Positions 34,415 to 43,972 of a DNA stretch of 64,000 nt are shown here, one piece after another. The notes under the pieces are model-generated. The model did no database searches. It worked only from the letters and a program-made list of their open reading frames with translations, and was not told the origin of the DNA. Every line of letters starts with the position of its first letter. The stretch's first letter is position 1. The DNA is taken from positions 2,235,001 through 2,299,000 of the forward strand of contig NZ_CP045644.1 in NCBI RefSeq assembly GCF_009498455.1. The letters are read 5' to 3'. The translations under genes and the position numbers were made by a program. This stretch comes from Variovorax paradoxus. GTDB lineage: Bacteria > Pseudomonadota > Gammaproteobacteria > Burkholderiales > Burkholderiaceae_C.

Positions 34415-35545
34415 ATGCTGCTCAGCGCAGACCAGGAAGCCATCCGCGACGCCGTGCGCGATTTTTCGCAGGCCGAGATCTGGCCCCACGCCCCCCAGTG
34501 GGACCGCGACCACAGCTTTCCGAAGGAAGTGCACCAGGGCCTCGCCGCACTGGGCGCCTACGGCATCTGCGTGCCCGAAGAGCATGGCGGCGCGGGCCTC
34601 GACTACCTCACGCTCGCACTTGTGCTCGAGGAAATCGCGGCCGGCGACGGCGGCACCAGCACCGCCATCAGCGTGACCAACTGCCCCGTCAACGCCATCC
34701 TCATGCGCTACGGCAACGCGCAGCAGAAGAAGAAATGGCTCGAGCCGCTGGCCCAGGGCCAGATGCTCGGCGCCTTCTGCCTCACCGAGCCGCAGGCCGG
34801 CAGCGATGCCTCGAGCCTGCGCACCACCGCGCGCAAGGACGGCGACGGCTACGTGATCGACGGCGTCAAGCAATTCATCACCAGCGGCAAGAACGGCCAG
34901 GTCGCCATCGTCATCGCGGTGACCGACAAGGGCGCCGGCAAGCGTGGCATGAGCGCGTTCATCGTTCCCACCGACGCGCCCGGCTACAACGTCGCGCGCG
35001 TCGAAGACAAGCTCGGCCAGCACAGCAGCGACACCGCGCAGATCAACTTCGACAGCTGCCGCATCCCGGCCGAGAACCTCATCGGCGCCGAAGGCGAGGG
35101 CTACAAGATCGCGCTCGGCGCACTCGAAGGCGGGCGCATCGGCATCGCCGCGCAGAGCGTGGGCATGGCCCGCAGCGCCTTCGACGTGGCCGTGGCCTAC
35201 GCCAAGGAACGCCAGGCCTTCGGTGGCGCCATCTTCGACCAGCAGGCCGTGGGCTTTCGCCTCGCCGACTGCGCCACGCAGATCGAAGCCGCGCGCCAGC
35301 TCATCTGGCACGCCGCCAGCCTGCGCGACGCCGGCCGGCCCTGCCTGAAAGAAGCCGCCATGGCCAAGCTCTTCGCCAGCGAAATGGCCGAGCGCGTGTG
35401 CAGCGCCGCTATCCAGACGCTGGGCGGCTATGGCTACGTGAACGACTTTCCGCTGGAGCGCATCTACCGCGACGTGCGCGTGTGCCAGATCTACGAAGGC
35501 ACGTCGGACATCCAGAAGCTGCTGATTCAACGCGCGCTGGCGTGA
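34415..35545 (+). CDS. Acyl-CoA dehydrogenase
   Basis: A 376-residue FAD enzyme of the ACAD family, with the three domains in order. Signatures are LTEPQAGSDASSL, the FAD-stacking FITSGK and the C-terminal LGGYGYVNDFPLERIYRD. The C-terminal YEGTSDIQ carries the likely catalytic Glu, as in short-chain and butyryl-CoA dehydrogenases. It lies 40 bases after the peptidase gene, with CCGGAGA before the ATG. The chain specificity is not certain. Confidence 0.92.
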   Translation: MLLSADQEAIRDAVRDFSQAEIWPHAPQWDRDHSFPKEVHQGLAALGAYGICVPEEHGGAGLDYLTLALVLEEIAAGDGGTSTAISVTNCPVNAILMRYGNAQQKKKWLEPLAQGQMLGAFCLTEPQAGSDASSLRTTARKDGDGYVIDGVKQFITSGKNGQVAIVIAVTDKGAGKRGMSAFIVPTDAPGYNVARVEDKLGQHSSDTAQINFDSCRIPAENLIGAEGEGYKIALGALEGGRIGIAAQSVGMARSAFDVAVAYAKERQAFGGAIFDQQAVGFRLADCATQIEAARQLIWHAASLRDAGRPCLKEAAMAKLFASEMAERVCSAAIQTLGGYGYVNDFPLERIYRDVRVCQIYEGTSDIQKLLIQRALA

Positions 35546-36394
35546 TTGCTTGATCACGTGAGCCGGCGCCGCGGCCGACCCTGGGGCTCGATCGCCGCGG
35601 CACTCGTGCTCGCGGCGCTGTCTATTTGGAGCTTCGTCATCGAGCCGCGCTGGGTGGCCGCGCGTGTCGAGCCCTTGGGCTCGGCGCAGTGGCAGCCCCC
35701 GGCCGGCCTGAAGGTCGCGGTGGCCAGCGACTGGCACCTCAGCACGCGCTCGCTGTGGCGCGTGACCAGCGCCGACCGCGCCGCGGCCCTCGTCGACCAG
35801 ATCAACGCGGCGCAGCCCGATGTGATCCTGCTGCCCGGTGACTTTCTTGCGGGCTCCGGCGACGACGAAGACTTTTCCATCGAAGCCATGGCCGCCGTGC
35901 TCGGCCGACTGAAGGCGCCGCAGGGCGTGTACGCGGTGCTCGGCAACCACGACTGGTGGCACGACGGCGAACGCACTGCCAAGGCCTTGTCCGCACAGGG
36001 CATCCGCGTGCTGGAGAACGCCTCGGCGCGCCTGCCCGGGCACGAGCTTTGGGTGGTCGGCATCGGCGACGACTCCACCGGCCATTCGCAGCCCGACAAG
36101 GCCCTGGCCGGCGTGCCGCCCGGCGCCGCCACGCTGGTCATGATGCACGACCCCTTCAGCTTCGCCGGTATGCCGCGCACGCAGGGCCTTGTGGTGGCGG
36201 GGCACACGCACGGCGGGCAGATCAGCGTGCCGGGCTACGGCGCCTTGGTGGTGCCCGGGCGTGCGCCGCGCGAGTGGGCCTATGGGTGGATCGCGCACAA
36301 GGACAACAAGCGGATGTACGTGACGAGTGGGCTCGGCGTGAGCATCCTGCCGGTGCGGTTCAACATGCGGCCTGAGTGGGTGATGTTTCGGTAG
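35546..36394 (+). CDS. Membrane-anchored metallophosphoesterase
   Basis: A 282-residue calcineurin-like phosphoesterase with an N-terminal membrane helix (about residues 14-33). Metal motifs are ASDWHLS, PGDFLAG, LGNHDWW, MMHDPF and AGHTHGGQ. It is similar to YkuE/YaeI-type phosphodiesterases acting on membrane lipids. The start is a TTG immediately after the previous stop, or a GTG at 35558. It is the last ordinary gene before the AT-richer island. Confidence 0.85.
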   Translation: MLDHVSRRRGRPWGSIAAALVLAALSIWSFVIEPRWVAARVEPLGSAQWQPPAGLKVAVASDWHLSTRSLWRVTSADRAAALVDQINAAQPDVILLPGDFLAGSGDDEDFSIEAMAAVLGRLKAPQGVYAVLGNHDWWHDGERTAKALSAQGIRVLENASARLPGHELWVVGIGDDSTGHSQPDKALAGVPPGAATLVMMHDPFSFAGMPRTQGLVVAGHTHGGQISVPGYGALVVPGRAPREWAYGWIAHKDNKRMYVTSGLGVSILPVRFNMRPEWVMFR

Positions 36395-36459
36395 ATCCGT
36401 GCCAATCGCTGGAGCTTGACTCGCGTCTTCGAGACCGCTTACATTGCCTTTGCTTCGTG

Positions 36460-36618
36460 ATGAGCGGGGCCGGGTTTAGCAGCCCGCTGACATCCTGCGA
36501 CGAAAGCCGCAGTTACCGCACAGGGTCTGCGGCTTTTTCGTTCGTGCTCCTTTTTAGGCGGCTCGAATGGGAGGGCTCGCGCCCTGCCGGTTTCCGCAAG
36601 GATGTCCCGGTCTGCTAA
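36460..36618 (+). CDS. Small leader ORF overlapping the C4 RNA (Icd-like position)
   Basis: A 52-residue open frame (MSGAGFSSPLTS...) running through target site a1b1, a terminator hairpin and into the C4 RNA. In phages P1 and P4 a small ORF of the same position (icd/ash type) overlaps C4. There is no good Shine-Dalgarno sequence. It may be only a readable part of a structured RNA. Confidence 0.35.
   Translation: MSGAGFSSPLTSCDESRSYRTGSAAFSFVLLFRRLEWEGSRPAGFRKDVPVC
36503..36538 (+). terminator. Intrinsic terminator in the C4 leader
   Basis: The stem AAAGCCGCAG / CTGCGGCTTT, with a 14-base loop and T5 tail, lies between target site a1b1 and the C4 RNA. In C4 systems early termination of the leader is part of the control. 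Confidence 0.65.
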
Positions 36619-36633
36619 CCCGTTCGAGCTGCC
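36557..36633 (+). ncRNA. C4-type antisense RNA
   Basis: Structure read directly. The outer 14-bp stem pairs GGCGGCTCGAATGG (36557-36570) with CCGTTCGAGCTGCC (36620-36633). Inside it, b' (CAAGGATGTC, 36597-36606) and a' (CTGCTAA, 36612-36618) are exposed. Their complements occur twice: a1 TTTAGCAG at 36475 and b1 GACATCCT at 36489, then a2 TTTAGCAG at 36641 and b2 GACATCCTTG at 36673. b2 abuts the Shine-Dalgarno of the next gene. This matches the known C4 antisense RNA of phages P1/P7 and P4-like elements. Confidence 0.8.
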
Positions 36634-36689
36634 GCCCTCGTTTAGCAGCGGGTGCGTCGGTTGTTGCAAATCGACATCCTTGGAGGCCT

Positions 36690-37076
36690 ATGGCCCATGC
36701 TTCAAACGCTCGCACCGACGCAGGTTGCTCTTGCGCGTCTCAACGACCCACTGCCTTGTTCAAGCCCTTTGAATGGGTGCAGGGCGAACGGCTTGCGCCT
36801 TCACTGCAAAGCCATGCAGCCTTTCTCAACGATGCGCGTGATGTGGTGCAGGGTGCGCAGACGTTGGTTCAGTTGCTCGAATGGGATGAGGAACGGCGCG
36901 ATGCTGCTTCTTCCGATACGGACCCTGCGCCGCTTTTCGATGCATGCCAGCGGAGTTCGCTGCAGCGGTTTCTTGCGGTATCGCTGGGGCTTCTGCATGC
37001 GCGGATTGAGGCGCAGTGTGAGGCATTGACCGAGTGGCAAGACGGCGCAGGGGTTGCAGCGTGTGCAACTGCATGA
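36690..37076 (+). CDS. Small helical protein under C4 RNA control
   Basis: A 128-residue protein of unknown function. It is predicted to be mostly helical (for example SSLQRFLAVSLGLLHARIEA) with no signal peptide or motif I recognise. The start at 36690 is fixed by TGGAGG at 36681-36686, which directly overlaps target b2 of the antisense RNA. Its translation should therefore be blocked by C4 pairing. In phage P1 the gene at this position is the antirepressor. Pseudomonas genomes carry unrelated small genes behind similar leaders. Confidence 0.65.
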   Translation: MAHASNARTDAGCSCASQRPTALFKPFEWVQGERLAPSLQSHAAFLNDARDVVQGAQTLVQLLEWDEERRDAASSDTDPAPLFDACQRSSLQRFLAVSLGLLHARIEAQCEALTEWQDGAGVAACATA

Positions 37077-37080
37077 ATTC

Positions 37081-37347
37081 CTAGAAGGAGAAAGCTGTCC
37101 CCGCATCTGAAGCGAGTGGGCAGTCGAAAAGAGATTCGAATGCAGTTCGTTCATCTACGGGCATGAGCGCAGGATGCTCTTTCCGTTTCAGAAACCGTGA
37201 GCATGTGGCATTCTTCAGCTGGCCGCTCGCGGCCGCGAGCAGCACCAAGTGCTCTGGTGATATTTTTGCTTTCTGCCAGCGGGCGACAATGTTCGAATGG
37301 TCGCGGGCTTTCGGCATGGCAGTTCTAACTAACCGTATGGGCCTCAT
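37081..37347 (-). CDS. Hypothetical small protein overlapping the RusA-like gene start
   Basis: An 88-residue frame (or 77 from MPKARDHSN) with a good Shine-Dalgarno, AGAGGA eight bases before the ATG at 37347. The composition looks protein-like (KISPEHLVLLAAASGQLKN). It runs antisense to any N-terminal extension of the RusA-like gene and convergent with the C4-controlled gene. It is not recognised as a family. Either this or the longer plus-strand reading is real, not both. Confidence 0.4.
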   Translation of the reverse strand: MRPIRLVRTAMPKARDHSNIVARWQKAKISPEHLVLLAAASGQLKNATCSRFLKRKEHPALMPVDERTAFESLFDCPLASDAGTAFSF

Positions 37348-37747
37348 CGTTGATTTCCTCTTGCCACGTCGGCCAGTCTCGCATCAAGCTAAGAGCGGGC
37401 CGAACAAAGATGCTTGGCGTGATTTTGTGTACGGGCGAGCGATGCAAGCATGGCGTGCACGTCCGCTAACAGGTTTTCCATTGAAGTTCGCCATGGTGTA
37501 TCTGTCTGATGATCCCGCGCCCGGGGACATCAACAACTTCGTAAAACCTGTGCAGGACGTTCTATGCGCGTTGATCTATGGAGACGATTCAATGATCCGA
37601 GATGTTTCTGCTCACATGCGTCTTCTAAGTGAACCGAATGGCATACGCGGACTGCCTGAAAAGTTGGCGCAGGCACTCATCGATGGCGAGGCCTGCGTCT
37701 ATGTAGCTATTCATGACTCGAACGAACTTGCTGAGGAACTGAGATGA
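37337..37747 (+). CDS. RusA-family Holliday-junction endonuclease-like protein
   Basis: A 136-residue protein if started at 37337 (MGLIVDFLLPRR), close to normal RusA length. In-frame starts exist further up to 37163. The core is PGDINNFVKPVQDVLCALIY followed by GDDSMIRDVS, the RusA pattern. E. coli RusA needs D70, D72 and D91; here the second Asp of DxD is Asn. RusA resolves Holliday junctions in phages. The stop overlaps the next start (ATGA). Base composition is more AT-rich than the surrounding chromosome. Confidence 0.7.
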   Translation: MGLIVDFLLPRRPVSHQAKSGPNKDAWRDFVYGRAMQAWRARPLTGFPLKFAMVYLSDDPAPGDINNFVKPVQDVLCALIYGDDSMIRDVSAHMRLLSEPNGIRGLPEKLAQALIDGEACVYVAIHDSNELAEELR

Positions 37748-38409
37748 GCATATTGACTGCCACCCTAGCGGAAAGGCTCATAGCAAAGCGGTATGAAAAG
37801 CAGGGTTACGTTGTGACCTTGGAGCCACCGCCTTCGTCCATTCCATTCTCACTAGCAGGCTATACGCCTGACATCCTCGCGACCAAGGGAGATGAGCACA
37901 TTCTTATCGAGGTGAAGAGCCCAAACGCACGACTAAATCGAGATATCTATTTGTCGGTTGATCGTGAAGTTCAGCAGCATCCGGGTTGGCGCTTTGAGCT
38001 GGTCACAGTAACCGGAGACGAGCTGCGAGAGCCGACCGTGAGCGACGCCGATCGGCCGACGATTGGCAACATCCGACAACGCTTGCAAGTACTGAAATCC
38101 TTATTTAATGCGCCTGATGTGTCGGGAATTCTCCTGCCTCAATTGTGGGTCGCTTTTGTCGCCGCCCTGCGACTGCTGGCCGATAGCGAAGGAATATCTT
38201 CGGAAGGGCTCACTGACCTCAGCCTACTCAATAAGGTCTATTCACAGGGCATCACTTCGATCGATGAGGATGCAACTGCAAGGCGGCTTTTGAGTTTGCG
38301 AAACATCGCGGTGCATAGCCTGAATCCGGATATCACGATGGAAGATTGCGAAGAGCTGTACCAGATCACACATGCAGTCTTGGAGAGGCTGCAGAAATCA
38401 CACACCTGA
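37744..38409 (+). CDS. PD-(D/E)XK nuclease with C-terminal HEPN-like motif
   Basis: A 221-residue protein. The N-terminal part (residues 1-95) has a restriction-endonuclease-like core, YTPDILATKGDEHILIEVKS, giving D43, E56 and K58; it resembles the AHJR-like group. The C-terminal helical part ends in RRLLSLRNIAVHSLNPD. Its R186-N-x3-H191 fits the RxxxxH active site of HEPN RNases. The ATG overlaps the RusA-like stop, so the two are translationally coupled. Function is unknown; a DNA- or RNA-targeting defence role is inferred. Confidence 0.6.
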   Translation: MSILTATLAERLIAKRYEKQGYVVTLEPPPSSIPFSLAGYTPDILATKGDEHILIEVKSPNARLNRDIYLSVDREVQQHPGWRFELVTVTGDELREPTVSDADRPTIGNIRQRLQVLKSLFNAPDVSGILLPQLWVAFVAALRLLADSEGISSEGLTDLSLLNKVYSQGITSIDEDATARRLLSLRNIAVHSLNPDITMEDCEELYQITHAVLERLQKSHT

Positions 38410-38655
38410 GTCGTAGTCGCGAATTTTGAAATGAGCAGGCTAAGATCATCTGAAGGTGATCTAGCCATAGGAAGTTTTGCAACGTAGGAGTTCGGAGATC
38501 CTGTTCTCGACTAAATGGCGCATGTAGTTCGAGCCGAGGATTACCTCCATAGCAGGCCGAGTGTAGGCACGCAACTCGCAGATCGGTAAAACCCTTCGCG
38601 GCGGGTCAACTTCATGATGACAGTCCCACGATGGGCCGTTTGATGTCCATTTCTC
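38410..38655. other. 246-base spacer inside the AT-rich island
   Basis: No convincing gene. A short dyad AGATCA/TGATCT at 38443-38462 has no T run. A minus-strand frame at 38461-38682 lacks a ribosome-binding site and family features. The promoter of the following gene probably lies here, but no clear -35/-10 pair was found. Confidence 0.4.
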
Positions 38656-39399
38656 ATGCCTTTGCCGAGCACACTCATCCAAGCAGTCTCTAGCTACGTT
38701 GAGCGCGAGGAGCCGTTCCTTGCATCGACGTACACGTGGGCTATCGACTCAGCCAGGCTCGCCACTCATTTGGCCATCACTGTCTCAGGCTCAGACTCAT
38801 ACGCGCGTAATCTCGATCTGAAGTCTCAGTTAAATAGAGCGTGGGTGGACGCGAACCAAGGTCAGCGTGAGGCCATCGCTGACTACTATGTTCGAGTCTG
38901 GGGCGGAATCGGTGGCAATCGCGTTGGCACCATCTCCAAATATGTAAGCGCCATCTCTGACGGGAGAATCCCGCACTTCACGGGAATCTCATCATGGTCC
39001 AAAGTTGCGACAGCAGCGAATTCCAAAAATGCAGCAATCTTTGATGCACGCGTTGCTGTCGCACTGAACGCGCTTCAAGTGTTGAGTGGTTCTTCCGAGG
39101 GCGTCGTGTTCCCGTACCTCTATGGCCGAAACTTGGTCATACAGCGTACAGGTCCCATGTTGCGAGATGCAGGGCGAGCTCGAGGCTGGCGAGCCTTGCC
39201 TCGTGCGCAAATTTACCCTGTCTATCTTGCGCTTCTCAAGCATGCGTCAATGCCGCTCAAGGGAAGCCTAGCTCTCGCGCGCGCCGAGATGGTGTTATTC
39301 GCAAAGGCAGAGTCGCTTGCCACAGAGGCGGAAGAATCACTCTCCCACTCAGCTTTGGCCTCGGGAGCGGAAGCGCTGCCCGGCGTTGACTTGCGCTAA
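38656..39399 (+). CDS. Unknown protein, possibly OGG-type DNA glycosylase fold
   Basis: A 247-residue protein, mostly helical. The stretch ISSWSK (K116) followed 14 residues later by IFDARVAVALNAL (D130) is the pattern I associate with 8-oxoguanine glycosylase-fold proteins of accessory regions, where Lys and Asp form the active site. That reading is tentative. It has no signal peptide. It follows the nuclease pair on the same strand and shares the AT-rich composition. Its start lacks a Shine-Dalgarno. Confidence 0.5.
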   Translation: MPLPSTLIQAVSSYVEREEPFLASTYTWAIDSARLATHLAITVSGSDSYARNLDLKSQLNRAWVDANQGQREAIADYYVRVWGGIGGNRVGTISKYVSAISDGRIPHFTGISSWSKVATAANSKNAAIFDARVAVALNALQVLSGSSEGVVFPYLYGRNLVIQRTGPMLRDAGRARGWRALPRAQIYPVYLALLKHASMPLKGSLALARAEMVLFAKAESLATEAEESLSHSALASGAEALPGVDLR

Positions 39400-39535
39400 G
39401 CATCAGCGGATTGATCCCATTCAGTCCGTTGGAACGACACCAACGCATCCCACACCACGCCAAATAGGCACGCCCAAACTCGTCTCGCACCCACCTTCAG
39501 CTCCCGCCGCGCCAAGTGTTCCAATAGAGCCCTTC

Positions 39536-39967
39536 ATGAGCGCCACCGACCCCACTCCCGGCCCCTGCCCCTGCGGCCGCACCGACCGTCGCGACAAGCC
39601 CATCGGCTACGCCCTGTGCTGTGGGCGCTACCTCGACGATTTCGAGAACACGCCTGCGCCCGACGCCGAATCGCTGATGCGTTCGCGCTATTCGGCCTTC
39701 GTGCTGGCGCGTGCCGACTACCTGCTCGCCACCTGGCATGCGTCGAAGCGGCCGGCTTCGATCGAGTTCGAGCCGGGCGTCAAATGGCTGGGGCTGGACA
39801 TCCGCTCGCGCTCAGTGCTCGACGCCGACCACGCCGAGGTCGAGTTCGTCGCCCGCCAGCGCAGCGCGACGGGCGTGGCGTTCCGCCTGCACGAGCGCAG
39901 CCGCTTCGTGCGCGAGAACGAGCGCTGGTTCTACGTCGATGGGGACCTGCACCAGCCCCCGGGTTGA
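39536..39967 (+). CDS. ychJ: YchJ-family (UPF0225) SEC-C metal-binding protein
   Basis: A 143-residue protein starting MSATDPTPGPCPCGR. The N-terminal cysteines (PCPCGR and the later YALCCGRYL) form the SEC-C-like zinc site, followed by the NTF2-like domain with MRSRYSAFV and YLLATWH. Function is unknown. The high GC content resumes here, which marks the right edge of the island. Confidence 0.88.
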   Translation: MSATDPTPGPCPCGRTDRRDKPIGYALCCGRYLDDFENTPAPDAESLMRSRYSAFVLARADYLLATWHASKRPASIEFEPGVKWLGLDIRSRSVLDADHAEVEFVARQRSATGVAFRLHERSRFVRENERWFYVDGDLHQPPG

Positions 39968-42076
<2,109 letters not shown>

Positions 42077-42148
42077 TAGCTTGAGTCTCCCCGTGCGGAA
42101 AGGGGGCGTTGCTACCATGGGGCCAGACCCCTGAACTCCTGCCTCGCA

Positions 42149-42841
42149 ATGACCCCTTTCCCCTTTTCCGCCGTTCTCTTCGATTGCGACGGCGTGCTCG
42201 TCGATTCCGAGCCCATCACCAACCGCGTGCTCGCCGAAATGCTCGGCGAACTCGGCTGGCACCTGACGCCGACGGAGTCGATGGACATCTTCACCGGCAA
42301 GGCCGTGAAAGACGAAACGGCGCTCATCGAGGCGAAGACCGGCTTCAGGATCACCGACGACTGGCTGCGCGGCTTCCGCGCCCGCCGCAACGAGGCGCTC
42401 GACCGCGACCTCGTCGCCATTCCCCACGCGCCCGCCGCCATCCGCGAGATTCACACGCGGCTCAAGGGCCGCATCGCCTGCGCCTCGGGCGCCGACCGCC
42501 ACAAGGTCGAGCTGCAACTGGCCAAGGTCGGCCTGCTCGACTGCTTCGAGGGCCGCATCTTCAGCGGCCACGAGATGCCGCGTTCCAAGCCGTATCCCGA
42601 CGTGTACCTGGCCGCGGCCGAAGCGCTCGGTGTCGACCCCAGGCGCTGTGCGGTGGTCGAAGACACGGTCACCGGCGCCACGGCCGGCGTGGCCGCGGGT
42701 GCCACGGTGTTCGGCTACAGCACGGGCGAGTCGGGCCACAGTGGCCCCGGCGCGTTGCGCGGCGCGGGTGCCGTGGCCGTGTTCAGCGACATGACCGAGC
42801 TGCCCGCGTTGCTGGCCAGCTACGGCCTGCAGGCGGCCTGA
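42149..42841 (+). CDS. HAD-IA hydrolase (beta-phosphoglucomutase-like)
   Basis: A 230-residue HAD phosphatase. Motif I is LFDCDGVLVDSE; the helical cap follows (20-85); motif II is CASGAD; the lysine is in RSKPYPDVYL; motif IV is VVEDTVTG. The DSEP sequence puts it with the sugar-phosphate phosphatase and phosphoglucomutase group. The substrate is unknown. Confidence 0.88.
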   Translation: MTPFPFSAVLFDCDGVLVDSEPITNRVLAEMLGELGWHLTPTESMDIFTGKAVKDETALIEAKTGFRITDDWLRGFRARRNEALDRDLVAIPHAPAAIREIHTRLKGRIACASGADRHKVELQLAKVGLLDCFEGRIFSGHEMPRSKPYPDVYLAAAEALGVDPRRCAVVEDTVTGATAGVAAGATVFGYSTGESGHSGPGALRGAGAVAVFSDMTELPALLASYGLQAA

Positions 42842-42939
42842 GTTTCTGGTGCAATGACGTTCGCCGTCAGCGTGTGTCGCGCCTGCCGCGCACACGCGTC
42901 TCTTCCACCGCTTTCTCACGTTTCGCAAGGACTTCGCCC

Positions 42940-43266
42940 ATGACCTCCGAATACCAGACCGAGCAACCCGACCGCAGCGAGATCGACGCGCTCCAGGGCC
43001 CGGCCGTGGTGGAGTTCGGCACCAACTGGTGCGGCATCTGCAAGGCCGCGCAGCCGAACATCGCCGAGGCTTTTGCCAAGTTTCCGAATGTGCGCCGCAT
43101 CAAGGTGGAAGACGGCAGCGGCCGCCCGCTGGGGCGTTCGTTCAACGTGCGGCTGTGGCCCACGCTGGTGTTCATGCGCGACGGGCAACAGGTCGCGAAG
43201 CTGGTGCGTCCGGAAGACAGCCAGTCGATCGTGGATGCGCTGGCGTTGATCGACAGGCCGGCCTGA
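42940..43266 (+). CDS. Thioredoxin-family protein
   Basis: A 108-residue thioredoxin fold with the redox motif NWCGICK (WCGIC instead of the usual WCGPC) and a cis-Pro in LWPTLVFM. It is cytoplasmic, with no signal peptide. The start at 42940 follows a CAAGGA site. The Pro-to-Ile change in the CxxC loop is expected to alter redox potential. Confidence 0.88.
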   Translation: MTSEYQTEQPDRSEIDALQGPAVVEFGTNWCGICKAAQPNIAEAFAKFPNVRRIKVEDGSGRPLGRSFNVRLWPTLVFMRDGQQVAKLVRPEDSQSIVDALALIDRPA

Positions 43267-43306
43267 CTGCGCACCAATCCGCCCTGTCGCACAGGCGCTG
43301 CGAATC

Positions 43307-43780
43307 ATGAACACCGAACTGCACAGGCTTGCCAGAGGGGCTGACCTGGAGGCGCAGGCCCAGGCACCTTTGCGTCTGCGGTTCGGCCTGGCCTGCGTCC
43401 GGCGCGTGCGGCACCTGCTGGAGTCGCCGGAGGCGATCGAAGGACTCGACACGCTCGAAGCCTTTCTTGACGGCCGGGTCAGCCCGGAGGCGCTGGCGCA
43501 GGCCGTGCAGCAGATGGCCGTGGTGGCCGGCAGTCACCCGGGCTCGCGCTCCCTCGATGGGGCGGCCCATGCGGCGGTGTCTGCGACCTATGCCGTGTCC
43601 CAGGCGGTGGCCGGCCGCGCGCTGCAGGCTGCGGCGTACGCGGCCTACGCCACGGTCTACGCCTACGGAGGCTACGCGGTCACCGATCCCGAGGCCTTCG
43701 CGGAAGAGTTCGCGTGGCAGGTCTCGGCGTTCCGCGCGCTGAGCGAAGACGGGTCGGGGCTGGCCGCGCCAGCAGGTTGA
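43307..43780 (+). CDS. Hypothetical protein, Ala/Tyr-rich
   Basis: A 157-residue protein of unknown function. It is Ala-rich and helical, with a regular stretch around AAAYAAYATVYAYGGYA (residues about 107-123). It has no signal peptide or known motif. Its high GC and codon use match the core chromosome, so it is probably a real lineage gene. The start is uncertain. Confidence 0.6.
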   Translation: MNTELHRLARGADLEAQAQAPLRLRFGLACVRRVRHLLESPEAIEGLDTLEAFLDGRVSPEALAQAVQQMAVVAGSHPGSRSLDGAAHAAVSATYAVSQAVAGRALQAAAYAAYATVYAYGGYAVTDPEAFAEEFAWQVSAFRALSEDGSGLAAPAG

Positions 43781-43972
43781 TCCCGAGTCTCGGCGGGGCA
43801 TGAAACGCCCGCGCGGGCGCAGAATTTCCGCGTTCGGTCTGCGCGTGCAAGCCCACCGGTGCGGTCAACTTGACTCCGCAAGGCGAATGCATGGATATGC
43901 ACAGTCGCGCTGCAGGTGAACGGTGACCCCCTTTCGACGTCGCTGCAAGATCTCTCAAAAAGTAAGGACATC

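Noticed and set aside
38461..38682. 73-codon minus-strand frame in the island spacer
   Set aside because: No ribosome-binding site, no recognisable features and overlap with the start of the OGG-like gene.
43870..43899. TTGACT-n18-GATATG promoter before the HEPN gene
   Set aside because: The -10 match is poor, so it is only mentioned with the gene.
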